A stretch of DNA of 64,000 nucleotides, from the NCBI GenBank assembly GCA_046292765.1, contig JBKBQA010000002.1:124001-188000 (forward strand). Reading direction: 5' to 3'. This DNA is from PGZG01 sp046292765. Lineage in GTDB: Bacteria > Pseudomonadota > Gammaproteobacteria > Pseudomonadales > Alcanivoracaceae. The notes under the pieces were generated by a model, which saw only the letters and a list, made by a program, of their open reading frames with translations, made no database searches and was not told the DNA's origin. Positions 9,294 through 18,202 of this stretch are shown one piece after another. Position numbers and translations under genes: made by a program. Numbering within the stretch: position 1 is the stretch's first letter; each line of letters opens with the position of its first letter.

Positions 9294-10039
9294 CATTTAC
9301 CGTGGTGATTCCCGCCCGTTACGCCTCCACCCGTTTGCCAGGCAAGCCGCTGGCTGATATCGGCGGCCTGCCGATGATTATCCGGGTGATGCAGCGCGCC
9401 ACGCAGAGTGGTGCCCGTTCAGTCTGTGTGGCCACCGATGATGTGCGCATCTATGAAGTCGTGCGCGAGCATGGCGGTGAGGTGTTGATGACCCGCGCCG
9501 ATCATCTCTCCGGTACGGATCGCCTTGAGGAAGTTGCCACCAGATTGGGGCTCACGGATGATCAGATTATCGTCAATGTGCAAGGTGACGAGCCGATGAT
9601 CCCGCCGGCGGTGATTGATCAGGTGGCCGCTAATCTGGCGGGCCATCCGGACTGCGGCATGGCCACCCTGTGTGAGCCGATCGAACTGCGTGACGATGTA
9701 TTCAACCCCAACATCGTCAAGGTGGTCGCTGACGAACACGGCAAGGCACTGTATTTTTCCCGCGCACCGATTCCCTGGCATCGGGATGGCTTCGCCTCGG
9801 AACGGGATGCCTTGCCGCCGGGGCAGTGGTGGCGACATATCGGCATCTATGCTTACCGCGCCGGCTTTCTGCACAGGTTTGTCAGTTGGCCGCCGGCGCG
9901 CATCGAGCTGACCGAGTCGCTGGAGCAATTGCGTGCCATGGCCAACGGTGTGGCCATCCATGTGGCGCCGGCCTGCGAAATGGTGCCCGGCGGGGTCGAC
10001 AGCGAAGCTGACTTGCGACGGATGCAGGCGCTGTTCTGA
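9290..10039 (+). CDS. kdsB: 3-deoxy-manno-octulosonate cytidylyltransferase KdsB
   Basis: Activates KDO with CTP to CMP-KDO for LPS inner core synthesis. The nucleotidyltransferase start (VIPARYASTRLPGKPL) is present, followed by the VATDD, SGTDR and VQGDEPMI motifs and FSRAPIPWHRD. 249 residues, standard length. ATG overlaps the lpxK stop, and its own stop shares a base with the phosphatase ATG. Confidence 0.96.
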   Translation: MTFTVVIPARYASTRLPGKPLADIGGLPMIIRVMQRATQSGARSVCVATDDVRIYEVVREHGGEVLMTRADHLSGTDRLEEVATRLGLTDDQIIVNVQGDEPMIPPAVIDQVAANLAGHPDCGMATLCEPIELRDDVFNPNIVKVVADEHGKALYFSRAPIPWHRDGFASERDALPPGQWWRHIGIYAYRAGFLHRFVSWPPARIELTESLEQLRAMANGVAIHVAPACEMVPGGVDSEADLRRMQALF

Positions 10040-10515
10040 TGAGCGTTAGAGTGCTTTTTGTTTGTCTTGGCAATATCTGCCGCTCACCCACGGCCGAAGG
10101 GGTGTTTCGCCAGCGCGCCGCCGATCAGGGTCTCAGGGACTTTCTGACAGACAGTGCCGGCACCTCCGGCTGGCATATTGGCAAACGGCCAGACCCCCGC
10201 ACCCTGCGCGCCGCGGAGCGGCGTGGTTATGATCTTTCCGCGTTGCGCGGCCGTCAGGTAAGCGTGGAGGACTTCACCGCCTTCGACTTGATACTCGCCA
10301 TGGATCAGCAAAATCTGGCTGATCTTCGCAAGATTGCTCCGCGTCATCATCCGGCCTCCCTCGGCTTGCTGCTGGATTATGCTGACGGTCTTTCCGTTCG
10401 TGATGTGCCCGATCCCTACTATGGTGGCGAGCAGGGGTTTGACGATGTTCTCGACATGATTGAACAGGCCTGCGATGGACTGATTACCAGTCTGCGCGAA
10501 GGCAGGGCGCCATGA
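10039..10515 (+). CDS. Low-molecular-weight protein tyrosine phosphatase
   Basis: 158-residue cytoplasmic phosphatase. The active-site loop VCLGNICRSPTAEG (C-x5-R-S) sits at residues 8-21, and the general acid Asp is in the C-terminal VPDPYYGG motif. Located between kdsB and murB as in other gammaproteobacteria, with start codons overlapping both neighbours; substrates cannot be read from sequence. Confidence 0.92.
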   Translation: MSVRVLFVCLGNICRSPTAEGVFRQRAADQGLRDFLTDSAGTSGWHIGKRPDPRTLRAAERRGYDLSALRGRQVSVEDFTAFDLILAMDQQNLADLRKIAPRHHPASLGLLLDYADGLSVRDVPDPYYGGEQGFDDVLDMIEQACDGLITSLREGRAP

Positions 10516-11525
10516 TCTTGTCTGATGTGGCCGTCGCCAACACCCTGCGGCTGCCGGCGGTCGCGGCCCACTATGTTTTGTTGCAGCGACTCGACGACCT
10601 TGCTGACGTGCTGACACAGGCGCAGCGTCATCGGTGGCCGCTGACGGTGGTGGGTGAGGGCAGTAATCTGGTATTGCGCAGTAATCTTCCCGGTCTTGTT
10701 ATTCGTCCCGCCATGCGCGGGATGCAGGTGGTCGAGCAGTCGGGCGCCGACACCCTGATCGAATGCCAGGCCGGTGAGAGCTGGGATACTCTGGTGCGTT
10801 GGAGTTTGGCACAGGGCCTTGCCGGGCTTGAAAACCTGTCGCTGATTCCCGGTAGCGTCGGTGCCGCGCCGTTTCAGAATATCGGTGCCTATGGTGTCGA
10901 GCTTGCCGACCTGTTTGACTCGCTTGAGGCCTGTTCTCTGGATACCGGGGAACGTCGACGCTTCTCCCTGCAGGAGTGTTGCTTTGGCTATCGCGACAGC
11001 CTGTTCAAGACCGCCGAACCCGGCCGCTGGCTGATTGCATCGCTGCGCCTGCGGCTGTCACGGCACCGTCCACTGGCGCTCGGTTACGCGGACTTGCAGG
11101 CGCGCTTTGAGGCGCTGCCCCGCGAACAACACACCGCCAGTGGATTGCGTGAGCTGATTTGCGCCCTGCGGAGGAGCAAATTGCCGGATCCGGCAGAACT
11201 CGCCAATGCGGGCAGTTTTTTCAAAAATCCGGTGATCTCTGCATCCCACCGGCAGCGTCTGCTACAACAGTATCCGGATATGGTTTCGTACTTACTGCCG
11301 GATGGCCGCTTCAAACTGGCGGCGGGCTGGCTGATTGAGCGGGCAGGATGGAAAGGCAAGCGCATGGGGGAGCTCGGCATGCACGCCAGTCAGGCATTGG
11401 TGCTGGCCAATTACGGTGCGGCCAGCGGGGAACAGGTGCTGGCATTCGCCGATCAGGTTCGCCGCTCAGTGCAGCACCTGTTCGATGTGGTGCTGGAACA
11501 GGAGCCGGTCATTCTGCCCCGTTAG
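10512..11525 (+). CDS. murB: UDP-N-acetylenolpyruvoylglucosamine reductase MurB
   Basis: FAD-dependent reductase that forms UDP-N-acetylmuramate for peptidoglycan. FAD-binding part with VVGEGSNLVL and the LSLIPGSVGAAPFQNIGAYGVE motif; FGYRDSLFK and the catalytic NAGSFFKNPVIS motif follow. 337 residues, type I MurB length (E. coli 342). ATG overlaps the phosphatase stop; last gene of the plus-strand run. Confidence 0.96.
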   Translation: MILSDVAVANTLRLPAVAAHYVLLQRLDDLADVLTQAQRHRWPLTVVGEGSNLVLRSNLPGLVIRPAMRGMQVVEQSGADTLIECQAGESWDTLVRWSLAQGLAGLENLSLIPGSVGAAPFQNIGAYGVELADLFDSLEACSLDTGERRRFSLQECCFGYRDSLFKTAEPGRWLIASLRLRLSRHRPLALGYADLQARFEALPREQHTASGLRELICALRRSKLPDPAELANAGSFFKNPVISASHRQRLLQQYPDMVSYLLPDGRFKLAAGWLIERAGWKGKRMGELGMHASQALVLANYGAASGEQVLAFADQVRRSVQHLFDVVLEQEPVILPR

Positions 11526-11530
11526 CTGGA

Positions 11531-11561
11531 CCGGCAGAGCAGCCATAATCCGCTCTGCCGG
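11531..11561. terminator. Hairpin between convergent murB and SH3-protein genes
   Basis: CCGGCAGAGC and GCTCTGCCGG form a 10-bp GC-rich stem with an 11-base loop, placed between two convergent stop codons. There is no clear U-tract on either strand, so it may act as a weak bidirectional terminator or a transcript 3'-end stabiliser. Confidence 0.45.
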
Positions 11562-11568
11562 AATCTGC

Positions 11569-12246
11569 TCAGGTCCAGTTGCTGCGGGCGCGCGATGAAC
11601 GCGATCTCATCAGCCAGCCAATCAGCCAGCCACCGATCAGAATGCTTGCGCCCACCAGCCACATGCTTGAGGTGCGGTCACTGCGCAGCATGGCGTTCTC
11701 TGCCTGCACGGTGTTGAGCTCGGTGCGAAGTCGGCTCAGTTTCTCGTTCAGTTCCCGGTTGGCCCGGTCGAGACGGATCGGATCCGCCGCCACATCTTGC
11801 AGACGCGACACTTCCTGATTCTGGTTGCTGAGATCGCCGCTCAGGCGACGGTTGTCTGCCGTCAGCTGGTTGCGTTCGCTGGTCAGGGTGGTGACCTGCT
11901 GGCGAGCTTCCGCCAGCTGCTGGCGTAATTGCTCATGCTGCCGCTCCAGTTGTTCGAGACGGACCATTGCTGGCGGGGTGCGCATCAGATACTGGGCGTT
12001 GATAAATCCCTCGATCTCGCCCATGCGGATCTGCGCCCATTCTGCGCCTTCCGGAAAATCCACGATCTCGACCTGAGTGCCGGTGCGCAGTCCGCGATGA
12101 ACGATACGAAAGCCGGCGCCGGCGCCTGAGCGTACTGGCACGAACACGGTGTCGCCGATCCAGCCGCGAGCGGCCGAAGCAGGAGTGGACCAGAGCGGGG
12201 CAATGGCAAGCAGTGACAGTGCCAGCAGGGTGGGGAACAGGCGCAT
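11569..12246 (-). CDS. SH3 domain / coiled-coil inner-membrane protein (YgiM-like)
   Basis: Function unknown. The protein has a signal peptide (to about residue 28, ending STPASA), a bacterial SH3-like domain at about residues 30-90 (RSGAGAGFRIVHRGLRTGTQVEI), a long coiled coil at about 95-190 rich in Gln/Glu/Leu heptads, and a C-terminal membrane helix (WLVGASILIGGWLIGWLM) with a basic tail. This is the layout of the TIGR04211 SH3 family. The start at 12246 was chosen because of AAGGAG eight bases upstream; the frame runs on upstream without such support. Confidence 0.85.
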   Translation of the reverse strand: MRLFPTLLALSLLAIAPLWSTPASAARGWIGDTVFVPVRSGAGAGFRIVHRGLRTGTQVEIVDFPEGAEWAQIRMGEIEGFINAQYLMRTPPAMVRLEQLERQHEQLRQQLAEARQQVTTLTSERNQLTADNRRLSGDLSNQNQEVSRLQDVAADPIRLDRANRELNEKLSRLRTELNTVQAENAMLRSDRTSSMWLVGASILIGGWLIGWLMRSRSSRARSNWT

Positions 12247-12341
12247 GAACAGAACTCCTTGAATCGCGCGAGGGCGCGAAGTCTCAACGATTTCGCAACA
12301 GAAAAGCGTGTCACAGATCACTGACCGATGATCCGGGCAAG

Positions 12342-12638
12342 TCAGAACACGCGCTTGTAGGGCTTCACCACTACTCGCGCATAAACACCCGCTGTTAGAT
12401 AGGGGTCGGCGTCGGCCCAAGCCTGCGCGGCGATAAGGCTGTCAAACTCTGCCACCACCAGCGAGCCGGTGAAGCCAGCCTCGCCCGGATTCTCGCTATC
12501 AATGGCTGGGTGTGGTCCCGCCAGTGTCAGTCGGCCAGCACTCTTCAGTGCCTCAAGACGAGCCAGATGATCAGGGCGGGCTGCGAGGCGTTTGTTCAGC
12601 GTGCCCGGGTGATCTTCGCTGATAATGGCATAAAGCAT
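12342..12638 (-). CDS. yciI: YciI family protein
   Basis: 98-residue small cytoplasmic protein of the YCII-related family (ferredoxin-like fold). Begins MLYAIISEDHPG, with conserved His and Asp in the early region and a FTGSLVVAEFDS segment typical of the fold. AAGGA lies upstream of the ATG. It follows yciB five bases downstream, so the two are probably co-transcribed. Biochemical role unknown. Confidence 0.88.
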   Translation of the reverse strand: MLYAIISEDHPGTLNKRLAARPDHLARLEALKSAGRLTLAGPHPAIDSENPGEAGFTGSLVVAEFDSLIAAQAWADADPYLTAGVYARVVVKPYKRVF

Positions 12639-12643
12639 GATCG

Positions 12644-13255
12644 CTAATCCTTCTCGGTGTGGGTCGGGCTGGTCTTGTCCTCGAACAATCGCCGGCGTTC
12701 CTCGGGGGACATGCAGCGATAGAGATAAAACAGGACACCGCCATAAAAGACGACACTGAGAATGGAGAAACCGATGGCTTTGAACAATACCCAGAAATCC
12801 GTACTGAAGCTGAACGCGACGTACAAGTTCAGCGTGCCAACAAACAGGAAGTAACCAATGAATATCAGGTTGAGGATGCGCCACTGTAGCGGTTGTAGCG
12901 CGATGATATGACCGAGACCCTTGAGCATCAGGGTTTCAAGCAGGCGCTGGAGCAGGTTGCGGTGCAGGAAATGTCCCCCGAACAGTACCAGCGCGAACAG
13001 GAAGTTGATGATAGTGGGGCGCCACTTGATGAAGGTGTCATCGCGCAGTATGAGGGTCATGCCACCAAAAACGGCCGTGATAACAAACACAAACCAGTGC
13101 ATCTTCTCGACCTTGCGCCACAGTAGCCAACTGCCGCTGACCTGTATGGTGCAGGCAATCAGAATGCCCCAGGTGGCCATGTAGATGTCACGCCCGGTGG
13201 CAAAATAGACACCGAAAAAAGCCACCACGGGCAGGTAGTCGAGAAACTGCTTCAT
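12644..13255 (-). CDS. yciB: Inner membrane septation-related protein YciB (IspZ family)
   Basis: 203-residue integral membrane protein with about five helices. The N-terminus MKQFLDYLPVVAFFGVYF and the internal motif ALVLFGGHFLHRNLLQ are diagnostic of YciB/IspZ. The family has been linked to cell division and envelope integrity, without an assigned reaction. The frame is open far upstream; the ATG at 13255 matches the family N-terminus. Divergent from the PHP phosphatase gene. Confidence 0.92.
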   Translation of the reverse strand: MKQFLDYLPVVAFFGVYFATGRDIYMATWGILIACTIQVSGSWLLWRKVEKMHWFVFVITAVFGGMTLILRDDTFIKWRPTIINFLFALVLFGGHFLHRNLLQRLLETLMLKGLGHIIALQPLQWRILNLIFIGYFLFVGTLNLYVAFSFSTDFWVLFKAIGFSILSVVFYGGVLFYLYRCMSPEERRRLFEDKTSPTHTEKD

Positions 13256-13344
13256 CAATCGGTTCCGGCGGACAGGAGCACGGATGGTACCCCGACAGGT
13301 CCAGCCTGCCAAAGCACGGATTCGCCGTGCGCTTCCGAACCGAC

Positions 13345-13350
13345 TAGAAT
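13345..13350 (+). promoter_or_regulatory. Putative -10 element close to the PHP gene start
   Basis: TAGAAT lies only six bases before the ATG at 13357. If it is a real -10, transcription would begin at or next to the start codon, giving a leaderless mRNA. No good -35 hexamer is seen at 16-18 bp, so this is weak. Confidence 0.2.
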
Positions 13351-13356
13351 GTTGCC

Positions 13357-14268
13357 ATGACATTAACTGATATTGAGGCTGCGACGCATTCCGGCCGGTT
13401 TGACTTCCACTGCCACAGCCTTGCCTCCGATGGCGCACTGACGCCGACGGAAGTGGTGGCGCGGGCGGCTGCCCATGGCGTCGAACTGCTGGCGTTGACG
13501 GACCACGACACTCTCGCCGGCCAGCTTGAGGCGAGGCAGGCGGCCGAGGAGGCCGGGTTGACACTGGTGCCCGGTATTGAGGTTTCGGTGGCGTGGGATA
13601 ATCGGGAGTTGCATGTGGTTGGGCTCGGTTTTGATCCGCAACACCCGGCCATGACTGCACTGGTGTCTTCCCAGCAACAGGCCCGTACTCGCCGGGCGGA
13701 ACGGATCGGTGCCCGCATCGACAAGGCTGCGGGGTTGGCCAACAGCTACGACAAGACCGTGGCGCTGTCGAGCCAGCGCGCCCCGGGCCGCCCCTGGTTT
13801 GCCAAACTGCTGGTGGCGCAGGGTCGTGCCCGGGATGAACAGCACGCCTTCAACCGTTTTCTCAAGCCCGGTCAGTCCTGCTTTGTTGCCACTCCGTGGG
13901 TGACACTGGAGGAGGCCATCAAGGCCATCCGTAGCGCCGGCGGGGTGGCGGTGCTGGCTCATCCGACACGCTATAACTTCACCCGCCGCAAGCTGCGCCG
14001 TTGCCTGGACCAGTTTGTTGCTGCTGGCGGAGAGGGGCTCGAAGTATTGACCCCGGGCCTGAACGCCCAACAGCAGGTACTGCTGGCCGAGTGTCTGCGT
14101 GATTACCCGTTGCACGCTTCCGGTGGATCGGATTTTCACACCCCTAAACAGACCTGGCTGGAGCTTGGCCGGTTACCGAGGGTGCCGGCGGACATGCCTC
14201 TGGTGCAAAGTCTGATGGCGACCCGCTTGCCGGACGCCGCACGCATGCCCACAATCCTCGCCCCATGA
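13357..14268 (+). CDS. rnm: PHP-domain 3',5'-nucleoside bisphosphate phosphatase / RNase AM (YciV/TrpH)
   Basis: Metal-dependent phosphoesterase of the PHP family. The N-terminal metal-binding motif FHCHSLASDGALTP, the LALTDHDTLAG motif, a VLAHPTRY motif and the C-terminal SGGSDFHTP motif supply the usual His/Asp ligands. 303 residues. In E. coli the homologue acts on 5' ends of RNA and on 3',5'-bisphosphates. Its stop overlaps the yciO ATG. No clear ribosome binding site is seen. Confidence 0.9.
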   Translation: MTLTDIEAATHSGRFDFHCHSLASDGALTPTEVVARAAAHGVELLALTDHDTLAGQLEARQAAEEAGLTLVPGIEVSVAWDNRELHVVGLGFDPQHPAMTALVSSQQQARTRRAERIGARIDKAAGLANSYDKTVALSSQRAPGRPWFAKLLVAQGRARDEQHAFNRFLKPGQSCFVATPWVTLEEAIKAIRSAGGVAVLAHPTRYNFTRRKLRRCLDQFVAAGGEGLEVLTPGLNAQQQVLLAECLRDYPLHASGGSDFHTPKQTWLELGRLPRVPADMPLVQSLMATRLPDAARMPTILAP

Positions 14269-14888
14269 CGCAAACATTTCATATTCACCCCGACAATCCG
14301 CAGCAGCGTCTGATTCGTCAGGCGGCGGAAATCATCCGTAAGGGAGGCCTGATCGCCTATCCAACGGACACCACCTATGCGCTGGGCTGCGGTATCGGTG
14401 AGAAGGGTGCACTGGACCGACTGATCCAGTTACGCCGGCTTGACGACAAGCACCAGTTTTCAATTCTCTGTGCCGACCTGTCCGAGATTGCCACCTACGC
14501 CAGGGTCAGCAATACCGACTATCGGTTGCTCAAGGCCCACACCCCGGGTGCCTACACCTTCATCCTGCAGGGCACTGGCGAGGTGCCGCGGCGGCTGATG
14601 CATGAGAAAAAGCGCACCATCGGTATCCGGGTGCCTGATCATGCCATCTGTCAGGCGCTGCTGGCTGAGCTGGGGGTGCCGATTATGACCTCGACCCTGC
14701 ACATGCCGGGTGACGAGTATCCGCTCACCGACCCCTACGATATCGAGACCGTGCTGCGCGGCCGGGTGGACTTGATTATCGACGGCGGCTTCGGCGGGCT
14801 CGACGAGACCACCGTGGTGTCGCTGGTGGACGAAGACGGTCCGGTGATTGTCCGCGAAGGGGCGGGGCCGGTAGACCGGATTTTCTGA
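14265..14888 (+). CDS. yciO: L-threonylcarbamoyladenylate synthase-like protein YciO
   Basis: 207-residue member of the Sua5/YciO/YrdC family. Seen: IRKGGLIAYPTDTTYALGC near residue 25, the KxR-type substrate region (LIQLRRLDDKHQFSILC), RTIGIRVPDH and a C-terminal VREGAGPVDRIF. The N-terminus FHIHPDNPQ and the pairing with the PHP gene are typical of YciO rather than TsaC, so a role in the essential t6A pathway should not be assumed. Confidence 0.9.
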   Translation: MTQTFHIHPDNPQQRLIRQAAEIIRKGGLIAYPTDTTYALGCGIGEKGALDRLIQLRRLDDKHQFSILCADLSEIATYARVSNTDYRLLKAHTPGAYTFILQGTGEVPRRLMHEKKRTIGIRVPDHAICQALLAELGVPIMTSTLHMPGDEYPLTDPYDIETVLRGRVDLIIDGGFGGLDETTVVSLVDEDGPVIVREGAGPVDRIF

Positions 14889-14922
14889 TCTTCAGCAGTG
14901 TCACCGACCCCCGGCAACCCGC

Positions 14923-14928
14923 TATAAT
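14923..14928 (+). promoter_or_regulatory. Putative -10 element of trpS
   Basis: A consensus TATAAT precedes trpS, with a GC-rich stretch (CGCGCC) after it. No good -35 is apparent at standard spacing. The predicted transcript has a leader of roughly 25-30 bases. Confidence 0.35.
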
Positions 14929-14961
14929 CGCGCCTTTCGATCGTCCCTCCCGGAGTCTGTC

Positions 14962-16179
14962 TTGAGTTCAGTGGTTTCCTCCCAACGCGTCTTGTCCGGC
15001 ATGCGGCCCACCGGCCGGTTGCACCTCGGTCACTACCATGGCGTGCTGAAGAACTGGGTAAAGCTCCAGCACGAGTATGAGTGCTTCTTTTTTGTTGCTG
15101 ACTGGCACGCCCTGACCACCGAGTACGAGAACCCCCAGAATATCGAGAGTTCGGTTTGGGACATGGTGATCGACTGGCTGGCGGCGGGGGTGAATCCGGG
15201 TTCGGCGACCATGTTTATCCAGTCGAAAGTTCCCGAGCATGCCGAGCTGCATCTGCTGCTGTCGATGATGACCCCGCTGGGCTGGCTGGAGCGGGTGCCG
15301 ACCTACAAGGACCAGCAGGAAAAGCTGAAGGAAAAGGACCTCTCCACCTATGGCTTCCTCGGCTATCCGCTGCTGCAGTCGGCGGATATCCTGCTTTACC
15401 GCGCCGGCATGGTGCCGGTGGGTGCCGATCAGGTGGCCCATATCGAGATTACCCGCGAGATCGCCCGACGCTTCAACCACCTGTACGGCCGTGAGCCCGG
15501 CTTTGAAGAGGCGGTCGAGGCGGCGATCCGCAAGATGGGCAAGAAGCAGGCGAAGATCTACACCGACAATCGCCGCAAGTATCAGCAGGATGGTGATGAA
15601 GAGGCTTTGGCTATTGCTCAGGCTCTGGTGAACGATCAGGCTAATATCACCCTCGGTGACAAGGAGCGCCTGCTTGGCGATCTCGAAGGCGGTGGCAAGA
15701 TTATCCTGCCGGAGCCCCAGGCCCTGCTGACGCCAGCGTCGAAAATGCCGGGGCTGGATGGTCAGAAAATGTCCAAATCCTACGGCAACTTCATCAGCCT
15801 GCGGGAAGAGCCTGCGGATGTGGATGAGAAAATCCGTCGCATGCCCACCGACCCGGCCCGGGTGCGCCGCAACGATGCCGGAAACCCCGACAAATGTCCG
15901 GTATGGCAGCTGCATGAGGTGTATTCTTCGGACGCCACGAAACAATGGGTGCAGGAAGGGTGTCGCAATGCCGGTATTGGTTGCCTGGATTGCAAGAAGC
16001 CGGTGATCGAATCGGTGCAGGCGGAACTGGAGCCGATCCGCAAGCGGGCTGAAGAGCACATCCGCAACCCGGATCTGGTGCGCAGTATCGTCGCCGAAGG
16101 TTGTGAAGAGGCCCGCGAGGCCGCCCGTGATACCCTCGACGAGGTGCGTCAGGTCATGGGCCTGAAGTACCGCGCCTGA
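14962..16179 (+). CDS. trpS: Tryptophanyl-tRNA synthetase with Fe-S-type cysteine motif
   Basis: Charges tRNA-Trp. Class I signatures are present: HLGHYHG (HIGH-type) near residue 21 and KMSKS near residue 270. TTG start preceded by CGGAG. At about 405 residues it is longer than the E. coli enzyme (334). The C-terminal half has four cysteines spaced C-x21-C-x6-C-x2-C (first in DKCPVW, last pair in CLDC), near the C-x22-C-x6-C-x2-C [4Fe-4S] motif known from Thermotoga maritima TrpRS. I infer an Fe-S-containing form; the cluster itself cannot be seen. Confidence 0.93.
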   Translation: MSSVVSSQRVLSGMRPTGRLHLGHYHGVLKNWVKLQHEYECFFFVADWHALTTEYENPQNIESSVWDMVIDWLAAGVNPGSATMFIQSKVPEHAELHLLLSMMTPLGWLERVPTYKDQQEKLKEKDLSTYGFLGYPLLQSADILLYRAGMVPVGADQVAHIEITREIARRFNHLYGREPGFEEAVEAAIRKMGKKQAKIYTDNRRKYQQDGDEEALAIAQALVNDQANITLGDKERLLGDLEGGGKIILPEPQALLTPASKMPGLDGQKMSKSYGNFISLREEPADVDEKIRRMPTDPARVRRNDAGNPDKCPVWQLHEVYSSDATKQWVQEGCRNAGIGCLDCKKPVIESVQAELEPIRKRAEEHIRNPDLVRSIVAEGCEEAREAARDTLDEVRQVMGLKYRA

Positions 16180-16230
16180 GGGTCATTGTGGCGTGTACCG
16201 TGCGTGAGCACCGTCAATGAGGATGTCTGA

Positions 16231-17166
16231 ATGAGCGGACCAGAATTCGCTGAAGATGTGGTGGCAGCGCTCGAGGAACAGGCCGAGCGAATCGCGGCTG
16301 CCCACGAAGCCGCCGCTGAGGCAAAGCCGAAGCAGAGCGAGATGCCGTTCGGTCTGGTTTATGGCAAGGCCATCACCAAGTTGCCGGATGATCTCTATAT
16401 CCCGCCGGATGCACTGGAAGTGTTCCTCGAAGCCTTCGAGGGACCGCTTGACCTGTTGCTGTACCTGATCAAGCGCCAGAACCTCGATATCCTCGATATC
16501 CCGGTGGCTCAGATCACCGAGCAGTACATGCAGTATGTCGAGCTGATGAAGGCGCTTAATTTCGAGCTGGCCGCCGAGTATCTGGTGATGGCGGCGATGC
16601 TTGGGGAGATCAAGTCACGCAGTTTATTGCCGCGGCCGAAGGTCGATGAAAGCGATGACGAAAATGATCCCCGTGCTGAACTGATCCGTCGTCTGCAGGA
16701 ATACGAGCGGTTCAAGAAGGCGGCTGAGGATATCGACCAGTTACCGCGGATGGAGCGGGACTTCTGGACTGTGCAGGCAAGGCGTCCTGATTACACCCGT
16801 GAGCGCGCCGACCCGGACGTTGAACTGAAAGAGCTGTTGCTGGCCCTCAAGGATGTCATGCATCGCGCCGACATGTTTGAAAGCCATCATGTCTCGCGTG
16901 AGAAGTTATCAACCCGCGAGCGGATGGCGGACGTGCTGGATCGCTTGCGCGCCGGCGAGTTCGTGCCTTTTTTCACCCTGTTCAAGCCGGAGGAAGGTCG
17001 TGCCGGGGTGGTAGTAACCTTTATTGCAATTCTGGAGCTGATCAAGAGCTCACTGGTGGAAGTCATTCAGAGCGAACCGTTCGCACCGTTGCATCTGAAG
17101 GCCCGCACCGTGTTGCTTGAAGACGAAGATCAGCTGCCTTTTGAAGTGAGTGCGGCCAATGACTGA
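16231..17166 (+). CDS. scpA: Segregation and condensation protein A
   Basis: Kleisin subunit of the SMC-ScpAB condensin. 311 residues. An N-terminal extension rich in Glu/Ala precedes the conserved start (VFLEAFEGPLDLLLYLIKRQNLDILDIPVAQITEQYM), and the C-terminal winged-helix motif (FFTLFKPEEGRAGVVVTFIAILELIK) is intact. Its stop overlaps scpB. No smc gene is in the window. Confidence 0.94.
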   Translation: MSGPEFAEDVVAALEEQAERIAAAHEAAAEAKPKQSEMPFGLVYGKAITKLPDDLYIPPDALEVFLEAFEGPLDLLLYLIKRQNLDILDIPVAQITEQYMQYVELMKALNFELAAEYLVMAAMLGEIKSRSLLPRPKVDESDDENDPRAELIRRLQEYERFKKAAEDIDQLPRMERDFWTVQARRPDYTRERADPDVELKELLLALKDVMHRADMFESHHVSREKLSTRERMADVLDRLRAGEFVPFFTLFKPEEGRAGVVVTFIAILELIKSSLVEVIQSEPFAPLHLKARTVLLEDEDQLPFEVSAAND

Positions 17167-18202
17167 AGATGTGAAGGACGACATGCCAGCGGACAATGCT
17201 CAGACCGTTGATGCCTTGGCAGAATCGCCGGCGACGGATGCCGCCGCGAATGCGGTGGAGGAATCGGCGACGGAACAGGGCGATGCACCGACAACCCCCA
17301 AAGTGGCCGCGCATATTGATGCGATATTGATTCGTCGGGTGCTGGAGGCCGCCATTCTTGCCGCTGATAGCCCGCTGGATCGTGACACCATGCTGTCTCT
17401 GTTCGATGAAGCGGAGCGGCCGGACCGGGATAACCTCAATCTGATTCTGGCGGAGCTTGCTGAAAGCTATGCTGATCGCGGTATTGAGCTGAAAGAAGTG
17501 GCGTCTGGCTTCCGTTTCCAGGTGCGTCGCGAAATGGGGCCGTGGGTCAGTCGTCTATGGCAGGAAAAGTCGCCGCGTTACAGTCGTGCTATTCTCGAGA
17601 CGTTGGCGTTGATTGCCTACCGCCAGCCGATTACCCGGGGTGAAATCGAAGAGATTCGTGGTGTTGCCGTTAACACCCAGATCGTCAAGACACTGCTGGA
17701 GCGTAATTGGGTGCGCATTGTCGGGCACCGCGATGTACCCGGCCGTCCGGCCATGTTCGCCTCCACGCGCCAGTTTCTCGATTACTTCGATTTGAAAAGT
17801 CTCGAGGACTTGCCGTCATTGTCGGAAATTCGTGATCTCGACAAGATCAACGAGGAGCTGGCACTGGAAGAGGCCGCCCTGTGTGCGCCCCGTGGCGAGG
17901 ATGGCGAGTTGATCGTTGCAGATGGCGGCCGTCAGGTCACTATCATGGAGGCGATCAACAATAACGAGCCTGAGATCGATGAGTCTACCCTGATGAGTCT
18001 GGAGCAGGTCGACTCGGTGTTGACCAGTTTTGAATCGGAATTTCGTCGCAAGCCGGGCCAGCAGGACGAGGAAGTTGCGGTGTCCGAAGTCAGTCAGGAG
18101 TCCGACAGTGAGCTGTTCCCGGATGTCGATGATGAACTGTCGGACGAAGAAACAGTCAGTGATGATGGCCAGGACGGTGATCAACCGAGGTCGCCGGAAT
18201 GA
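17159..18202 (+). CDS. scpB: Segregation and condensation protein B
   Basis: Binds ScpA and regulates the SMC complex. Two winged-helix domains are seen in the middle (including YSRAILETLALIAYRQPITRGEIEEIRGV and PGRPAMFASTRQFLDYFDL). Acidic, low-complexity extensions sit at both ends: about 50 residues rich in Asp/Glu/Ala at the N-terminus and about 110 acidic residues at the C-terminus. ATG at 17159 overlaps the scpA stop; a GTG at 17150 is possible. Confidence 0.92.
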   Translation: MTEDVKDDMPADNAQTVDALAESPATDAAANAVEESATEQGDAPTTPKVAAHIDAILIRRVLEAAILAADSPLDRDTMLSLFDEAERPDRDNLNLILAELAESYADRGIELKEVASGFRFQVRREMGPWVSRLWQEKSPRYSRAILETLALIAYRQPITRGEIEEIRGVAVNTQIVKTLLERNWVRIVGHRDVPGRPAMFASTRQFLDYFDLKSLEDLPSLSEIRDLDKINEELALEEAALCAPRGEDGELIVADGGRQVTIMEAINNNEPEIDESTLMSLEQVDSVLTSFESEFRRKPGQQDEEVAVSEVSQESDSELFPDVDDELSDEETVSDDGQDGDQPRSPE

